From the NCBI RefSeq assembly GCF_033705735.1, contig NZ_CP131130.1:1987001-2051000 (forward strand): a stretch of 64,000 nt of DNA, written 5' to 3'. The stretch's first letter is position 1. Each line of letters begins with the position of its first letter. The notes beneath the pieces are model-generated. The model made no database searches. It had not been told where the DNA came from and saw only the letters and a list, made by a program, of their open reading frames with translations. The stretch comes from Shinella zoogloeoides. Its GTDB lineage: Bacteria > Pseudomonadota > Alphaproteobacteria > Rhizobiales > Rhizobiaceae. Below are positions 58,982 to 64,000 of this stretch, piece after piece. Position numbers and translations under genes: made by a program.

Positions 58982-59824
58982 TTGACGAATATAGCGCAAC
59001 TCTTCGCCATCATGCCCTTTCCCGAGATCGATCCGATCGCCTTCTCGATCGGCCCGGTCGCCGTCCACTGGTACGGCATCGCCTATGTCGTCGGCATCAT
59101 GCTCGGCTGGCTCTATGCCCGCCGGCTGATCGAGACGCCGCGGCTGTGGGCGGGCGAAGCGCCGATGACGCGCGCCATGCTCGACGACTTCCTCGTCTGG
59201 GCCGCCGTCGGCATCATCCTCGGCGGCCGCGTCGGCTATATCCTCTTCTATGATTTCCCGAATGTCGCCGCCGATCCGCTGCGCGCCATAAAGGTCTGGA
59301 ACGGCGGCATGTCGTTCCACGGCGGCTTTGCCGGCACGACGCTCGCCATGATCCTCTTCGCCCGGCGCAACCGCATCCCGATCTGGAGCCTCTTCGACAT
59401 CGTGGCCGCCGTGGTGCCGATCGGCCTGTTCTTCGGCCGCATCGCCAATTTCGTCAACGGCGAGCTGTGGGGCCGCCTGTCCGATGCGCCCTGGGCCGTC
59501 GTCTTCCCGGAGGCCGGCCCCTTCGCGCGCCATCCGAGCCAGCTTTACGAAGCCGGCCTCGAAGGCATCGTCCTGCTCGCCGTGCTGGCGCTCGCCATCT
59601 ACCGCTTCGGCGCGCTGAAGCGGCCCGGCATCGTCACCGGCCTCTTCGTCTGCGGCTATGCGCTGTCACGCATCACCGTGGAATTCTTCCGCGAGCCCGA
59701 CCCGCAGCTCGGCTATCTCTACGGCGGCTGGCTCACCATGGGCATGCTGCTGTCGCTGCCGATGCTCGTCGTCGGCCTGTGGGCGATCGTCCGCGCCCGC
59801 CGGGCCGAGCCCGCCAGGGCCTGA
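58982..59824 (+). CDS. lgt: Prolipoprotein diacylglyceryl transferase
   Basis: 280 residues, seven or more membrane helices. It transfers diacylglycerol from phosphatidylglycerol to the Cys of lipoproteins in the inner membrane. Conserved: [20 protein letters not shown]; the signature [13 protein letters not shown] and [13 protein letters not shown] with the essential His; [14 protein letters not shown]; and [12 protein letters not shown]. Start set at TTG 58982 because [20 protein letters not shown] aligns with rhizobial proteins; the first ATG (59012) would remove 10 residues. It is followed by midA after 14 bp. Confidence 0.95.
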   Translation: MTNIAQLFAIMPFPEIDPIAFSIGPVAVHWYGIAYVVGIMLGWLYARRLIETPRLWAGEAPMTRAMLDDFLVWAAVGIILGGRVGYILFYDFPNVAADPLRAIKVWNGGMSFHGGFAGTTLAMILFARRNRIPIWSLFDIVAAVVPIGLFFGRIANFVNGELWGRLSDAPWAVVFPEAGPFARHPSQLYEAGLEGIVLLAVLALAIYRFGALKRPGIVTGLFVCGYALSRITVEFFREPDPQLGYLYGGWLTMGMLLSLPMLVVGLWAIVRARRAEPARA

Positions 59825-59838
59825 GCGGACCAACGCCC

Positions 59839-60939
59839 ATGACGACGCCCCTCGCCCGCAAGATCAAGGCGCTGATCCGCACCAACGGCCCCATCAGCGT
59901 GACCGACTATTTCGCCCTGTGCCTCGCGGACCCCGCTTATGGCTACTACCGCACGCGCGACCCCTTCGGCGAGGCCGGCGATTTCATCACCGCGCCGGAG
60001 GTCAGCCAGCTCTTCGGCGAGATGCTCGGCGTCTTCCTCGTCCATGCCTGGCAAAGGCACGGCGCGCCCGAGACGGTGCGCATCGCCGAGATCGGCCCCG
60101 GCCGCGGCACGATGATGGCCGACATGCTGCGCGTCGTCTCCCGCATCGCCCCCGAGCTCTACGAGAGCGCGACGATCCACCTGGTCGAGACGAGCCCGAA
60201 ACTGCGCACCGTCCAGTGCGAAACGCTGGGCACCCATGCCGCGCGCGTCGCCTGGCACGACAGCTTCGAGGAACTGCCGGAAGGCTTCGTGCTGCTCGCC
60301 GCCAACGAGCTCTTCGACGCCATCCCGATCCGCCAGTTCATCAAGACCGCTTCCGGCTTCCGCGAGCGCATGGTCGGCCTCGACGCCGAGGACGAGCTCA
60401 CCTTCGCCGCGGGCGTTGCCGGCATCGACCCGGCGCTGCTGCCGGAGCATCACAGGACGGCAGAAAACGGCACGATCTTCGAGATCGCCCCGGCCCGCGA
60501 AGCCGTCATGGCGACGATCGGCGAGCGCATCGCCCGCTGCGGCGGCACGGCGCTCGTCATCGACTACGGCCATTTCGTCACCGGCTTCGGCGATACGCTG
60601 CAGGCCGTGCTGAAGCACGATTTCGACCCGCCGCTCGCCCATCCCGGCGAGGCGGACCTGACGAGCCATGTGGACTTCGAACGGCTGGCGGGCGCCGCCG
60701 TCGGCGCGGGCCTTCATGTGCACGGCATGCTGCACCAGGGCGATTTCCTCGTCGGCCTCGGCATCGGCGAGCGCGCCTCCGCGCTCGGCCGCAACCGCGA
60801 CGAGGCGACGCAGCAATCGATCCTCGCCGATGTCGACCGCCTCGCAGGCTCGGGCGCGGGGAAAATGGGCGATCTTTTCAAGGTCCTGGCCGTCGGCAGC
60901 GCACCGCTCGCCCTCTTTCCGTTCCGTCAGCCCGATTGA
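59839..60939 (+). CDS. SAM-dependent methyltransferase, NDUFAF7/MidA family
   Basis: 366 residues. The N-terminus carries SVTDYFALCLADPAYGYYRT, then DPFGEAGDFITAPEVSQLFG; motif I is IAEIGPGRGTMMADML, followed by LVETSPKLRTVQ and VLLAANELFDAIPIRQF; the conserved VIDYGH occurs near residue 236. In mitochondria NDUFAF7 dimethylates an arginine of complex I subunit NDUFS2; the rhizobial homologue probably has a similar assembly role, which is inference. It is 14 bp after lgt, so cotranscribed. Confidence 0.93.
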   Translation: MTTPLARKIKALIRTNGPISVTDYFALCLADPAYGYYRTRDPFGEAGDFITAPEVSQLFGEMLGVFLVHAWQRHGAPETVRIAEIGPGRGTMMADMLRVVSRIAPELYESATIHLVETSPKLRTVQCETLGTHAARVAWHDSFEELPEGFVLLAANELFDAIPIRQFIKTASGFRERMVGLDAEDELTFAAGVAGIDPALLPEHHRTAENGTIFEIAPAREAVMATIGERIARCGGTALVIDYGHFVTGFGDTLQAVLKHDFDPPLAHPGEADLTSHVDFERLAGAAVGAGLHVHGMLHQGDFLVGLGIGERASALGRNRDEATQQSILADVDRLAGSGAGKMGDLFKVLAVGSAPLALFPFRQPD

Positions 60940-61038
60940 CACATCCCCCAAGGCCGGACAACATTCGGCCCGATTTGACCCCGCATGCCCCGGCGACATC
61001 CTTGCCTGGCGGCCCAGCCCGAAGCCAGCCGAGAGACC

Positions 61039-61830
61039 ATGAAGGACCAAGCGCCCCCAACGCCCATCGAAAGCCCGCTGCTTGCGGAACGCGCCGGAAA
61101 AGCGGCCCTGCACGGGTTCTTCACCCGCGCCGGCGGCGTGTCCGAAGGCATCTATCGCGGCCTCAATGTCGGCCTCGGCTCGAAGGACGAGCGCGGCAGG
61201 GTCGAGGAGAATCGCGCCCGCGTCGCGCGCTGGTTCTCGGCAGAGCCCGGCCGGCTCGCCACCGTGCACCAGGTCCATTCGCCCGATGTCGTCACCGTCG
61301 ACGAGACCTATGACGGATCGCGCCCGGAGGCGGACGCGCTGGTCAGCGCCACCCCCGGCGTCGTCCTCGGCGTCCTCGCGGCCGATTGCGGCCCGATCCT
61401 CTTCTGCGATCCCGAGGCCCGCGTCGTCGGCGCCGCCCATGCGGGCTGGAAGGGCGCGCTCTACGGCGTGCTCGAAAACACCATAGCGGCCATGGAAAGG
61501 CTCGGCGCGAGGCGCGGCAGCATCCTTGCCAGCCTCGGCCCCTCGATCAGCCGCCGCAACTACGAGGTCGGCCCGGAATTCGTCGAGCGCTTCCTCGGCG
61601 TGGACCAGGCTTACGAACGCTACTTCACCGCGTCCGGAAAGCCCGGCCACGCCATGTTCGACCTGCCGGGGCTGACGACGCAGCGCCTCGCCGATGCCGG
61701 CGTGACGGCCGAGAACCTCGACCTCTGCACCTATCCCGACGAAGAGCGGTTCTTCTCCTACCGGCGCACGACCCACCGGCAGGAACCCGATTACGGCCGC
61801 CAGATTTCAGCGATCATGCTAAGGGGCTGA
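61039..61830 (+). CDS. pgeF: Peptidoglycan editing factor PgeF (multicopper polyphenol oxidase/YfiH family)
   Basis: 263 residues. Family hallmarks: GFFTRAGGVSEGIYRGLNVG; HQVHSPDVVTVD with a zinc-ligand His; LVSATPGVVLGVLAADCGPI with the Cys; and AAHAGWKGALYGVLENTI with the second His. YfiH/PgeF removes non-canonical residues (L-Ser for L-Ala) from peptidoglycan precursors in E. coli. ATG 61039 follows GAGAGACC; 99 bp after midA and 27 bp before the M24 gene, in one direction. Confidence 0.93.
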   Translation: MKDQAPPTPIESPLLAERAGKAALHGFFTRAGGVSEGIYRGLNVGLGSKDERGRVEENRARVARWFSAEPGRLATVHQVHSPDVVTVDETYDGSRPEADALVSATPGVVLGVLAADCGPILFCDPEARVVGAAHAGWKGALYGVLENTIAAMERLGARRGSILASLGPSISRRNYEVGPEFVERFLGVDQAYERYFTASGKPGHAMFDLPGLTTQRLADAGVTAENLDLCTYPDEERFFSYRRTTHRQEPDYGRQISAIMLRG

Positions 61831-61857
61831 AACCCCGCAAGCGAAGGAGACACCGCC

Positions 61858-63009
61858 ATGGCACTTCACTTCGATAGCGAGGAATACGCCAACCGGCTCC
61901 AGCGCCTGACCTCCCGCATGCGGGAGGAAAAGCTCGATGCCATGCTGCTCTTCGCGCAGGAGAGCATGTACTGGCTGACGGGCTACGATACGTTCGGCTA
62001 CTTCTTCTTCCAGACGCTGGTCGTCAAGGCCGATGGCAGCATGGTGCTGCTCACCCGCTCAGCGGACCTGCGCCAGGCGCGCCACACCTCCAATATCGAG
62101 AAGATCGAGGTCTGGATCGACCGCGTGAACGCGGACCCGACCATGGACCTGAAGAACCTCCTGTCCGATCTCGACCTGCTCGGCTGCCGCATCGGCGTGG
62201 AATACGACACACACGGCCTGACGGGCCGCAATGCACGCCTCCTCGACAACCAGCTCCAGAGCTTCGGCGAGATCGTCGACGCCTCCACGCTCGTCAGCCG
62301 CCTGCGCCTCATCAAGAGCCCGGCGGAAATCGCCTATGTCGAGCGCGCGGCCGCCCTTTCCGACGATGCGCTGGACGCCGCCCTGCCGCTGATCGCCGCC
62401 GGCGCCGACGAGGCAGCGATCCTGGCGGCGCTGCAGAACGCCGTGCTCGCCGGCGGCGGCGATTACGCCGCGAACGAATTCGTCATCGGCTCGGGCGCCG
62501 ACGCCCTGCTCTGCCGCTCCAAGTCCGGCCGCCGCCGGCTCGATGCGACCGACCAGCTCACCATCGAATGGTCGGGCGTCAGCGCGCGCTACCACGCGCC
62601 GATGATGCGCACGGCGCTGATCGGCGAGCCGAGCAGCCGCCACCGCGAACTCTACAGCGCCTGCCGCGAGGCCATGCAGGCGATGGAGATGGTGCTGCGT
62701 CCCGGCCATACCTTCGGCACCGTCTTCGAGACCTTCGCCCGCATCGTCGACGAGCGCGGGCTTGCCCGCCACCGGCTGAACACCTGCGGCTATTCCGTCG
62801 GCGCGCGCTTTGCGCCCTCCTGGATGGATCCGCAGATGTTCCTGATGGGCAACCCGCAGGAAATCGAGCCGAACATGTCGCTCTTCCTGCACACGATCGT
62901 GCTCGATTCGGAGAGCGCGACAGCCATGACGCTCGGCCAGACGTATCTTACAACCACCGACACGCCGAAGGCGCTGTCCCGCTACGGCCTCGATTTCATC
63001 GCGGTCTGA
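61858..63009 (+). CDS. M24-family peptidase homologue lacking the metal ligands
   Basis: 383 residues with an N-terminal creatinase-like domain (residues 1-155) and the pita-bread fold after SRLRLIKSPAEIAYVERAAA. In active M24B peptidases the two Asp, one His and two Glu bind metal. Here the Asp positions read TIEWSGVSARYHAPMMRT, the His motif reads CGYSVGARF and the Glu motif IEPNMSLFLHT. These are not metal ligands. Similar metal-free members include creatinase and the ectoine-hydrolase-type proteins. It is therefore annotated as a metal-independent amidohydrolase-like protein of unknown substrate. It follows pgeF by 27 bp and is probably cotranscribed. Confidence 0.88.
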   Translation: MALHFDSEEYANRLQRLTSRMREEKLDAMLLFAQESMYWLTGYDTFGYFFFQTLVVKADGSMVLLTRSADLRQARHTSNIEKIEVWIDRVNADPTMDLKNLLSDLDLLGCRIGVEYDTHGLTGRNARLLDNQLQSFGEIVDASTLVSRLRLIKSPAEIAYVERAAALSDDALDAALPLIAAGADEAAILAALQNAVLAGGGDYAANEFVIGSGADALLCRSKSGRRRLDATDQLTIEWSGVSARYHAPMMRTALIGEPSSRHRELYSACREAMQAMEMVLRPGHTFGTVFETFARIVDERGLARHRLNTCGYSVGARFAPSWMDPQMFLMGNPQEIEPNMSLFLHTIVLDSESATAMTLGQTYLTTTDTPKALSRYGLDFIAV

Positions 63010-63110
63010 CAGGAGACAACCCGCAAGATCCTGCGATTGACAGGCCCTGGGGCGAAACCCATAAATCGTTGCGGGACAGAGGAGGCCAAAGCCTCCTGAG
63101 GACACGAACG

Positions 63111-63890
63111 ATGACAATGCACGAGCTGACGAAGCGGCTGGCACTGATCGGTCTCATTGCCACCCTTGCCGGCTGCAACAGCACCGATGCGCTCATTCCG
63201 CGCGTCGATGTCGGCAGCAACTTCAATTCACCGCCGGTGACGCAGAACGATCTCGACCAGATGAGCGCCGAGTCGAGGCCCGTCACCACCATACCGGTCG
63301 CGACCGCCACGCAGCAGACCGCCTTCACCTCGCCCTCCGGCATCGGCGGCTCGACCGGCGAGGACACCGCCGGCACCCTGCAGGGCCAGGCCGATGCGCT
63401 CGCCCGCAACCAGGGCGGCCGCCGCGGGCCGGCGGACGAGGATTTCGCCCGCAACTCGCTCGCCGCCGAAACGTCGGGCGGCACGGAAGAGGTCGCGGCC
63501 CTGCCCCCCGCCGCGTCCGCGGCCGGCGCGACGATCCGCTTCCTGCCGATCATCGGCGCGCCTGTCGAGGCCGTCACGCCGCTCTCCAAGCGCCTCGGCG
63601 CCGAAGCGCGCTCGAGCGGCCTGACGATCCGCAGCGCTTCGGACAACTCCACCGAATATATCCTCAAGGGCTATTTCTCGGCGATGAACGACAGCGGCAA
63701 GACCACGGTCGTCTATGTCTGGGACGTGCTCGACGGCGGCGGCTCGCGGCTGCACCGCATCCAAGGCCAGGAGAGCGTGCCGGGCACCGCCGCCGATCCC
63801 TGGACCGTCGTGCCTGCGCGCACGATGGAGGACATTGCCCGCAAGACGATCCGGGACTATCTCGAATGGCGTGGTTCGCTGCGGGGTTAA
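63111..63890 (+). CDS. Putative lipoprotein
   Basis: 259 residues. The signal peptide ends in the lipobox TLAGC (Cys about residue 22), so it is lipid-anchored by the Lgt encoded nearby. Residues 35-140 are low complexity (Thr, Ser, Gly, Ala), probably a flexible linker. The C-terminal 110 residues (ATIRFLPIIGAPVEAVTPLS, YILKGYFSAMNDSGKTTVVY and VVPARTMEDIARKTIRDYLE) make an ordered domain I do not recognise. ATG 63111 follows TGAGGACACG. No further gene is seen in the remaining 110 bp. Confidence 0.78.
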   Translation: MTMHELTKRLALIGLIATLAGCNSTDALIPRVDVGSNFNSPPVTQNDLDQMSAESRPVTTIPVATATQQTAFTSPSGIGGSTGEDTAGTLQGQADALARNQGGRRGPADEDFARNSLAAETSGGTEEVAALPPAASAAGATIRFLPIIGAPVEAVTPLSKRLGAEARSSGLTIRSASDNSTEYILKGYFSAMNDSGKTTVVYVWDVLDGGGSRLHRIQGQESVPGTAADPWTVVPARTMEDIARKTIRDYLEWRGSLRG

Positions 63891-64000
63891 GCCGTCCGAA
63901 AGGGTAAATCACAGCCAAATGCGAAGAATCGCTTTCCTGAGGGGGCAAGGCCCTTGCATTCACGGATTTTGCCGCTTAAACGCCCCCCATCAGCATAATA

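Overview
The window is a GC-rich (roughly 64 percent) chromosomal segment from an alphaproteobacterium of the Rhizobiaceae (Rhizobium/Sinorhizobium/Shinella type). The evidence is the protein families, the gene neighbourhoods (rpoD with tdh-kbl and dnaG; greA with LPS glycosyltransferases; Lrp-trxB-lsrB followed by tandem AbcR-type sRNAs and an ArsR gene; lgt-midA-pgeF) and several copies of a palindromic intergenic repeat resembling the Rhizobium-specific intergenic mosaic element (RIME). No rRNA, tRNA, CRISPR array or phage was seen. Almost all genes are intact.

Layout. 1-5.2 kb: 3' end of an alpha/beta-hydrolase gene, an amino-acid-type ABC binding protein, a lytic transglycosylase-like lipoprotein, and rpoD. 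5.6-12.7 kb: threonine catabolism (kbl-tdh) flanked by two GFA-family proteins, a methyltransferase, an SDR, and an intact IS110-family element inserted inside a RIME. 12.7-19.7 kb: recQ, dnaG, a YqeY protein and carA. 19.7-27.7 kb: accessory genes, including MATE and MFS exporters, a zinc peptidase, a LytTR regulator, and a class D beta-lactamase divergent from an AmpR-like LysR regulator. 27.9-33.4 kb: carB and a putative stress cluster. 33.6-37.8 kb: greA and a lower-GC surface-glycan locus (GT10 fucosyltransferase type, GT4, ELM1-like). 37.8-43.7 kb: Lrp, trxB, lsrB, two AbcR sRNAs, ArsR, an OYE-type reductase and a Ca/H antiporter. 43.7-51.6 kb: aspartate aminotransferase, a degenerate EAL protein, a PQQ sugar dehydrogenase, an EamA transporter and a MarR-OmpR-EnvZ-type operon. 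51.7-58.8 kb: hpd with a divergent Lrp regulator, an MBL hydrolase, BA14K, CspA, CsaA, YbjN-ProC and UbiK. 59-64 kb: lgt, midA, pgeF, an M24 homologue lacking the metal ligands, and a lipoprotein.

How the parts work together. Housekeeping replication and transcription genes (rpoD, dnaG, greA) and carbamoyl-phosphate synthesis (carA, carB) form the backbone, with envelope and redox functions (lgt, LPS transferases, trxB, lsrB, AbcR sRNAs) around it. The most interesting non-coding structures are the IS110 element and the AbcR pair. The IS110 upstream region carries a presumptive bridge RNA: an 8-nt stretch is identical to the element's own end, and other stretches resemble both halves of the RIME it interrupts. 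The AbcR pair lies between lsrB and arsR, each copy with its own recognisable promoter and terminator.
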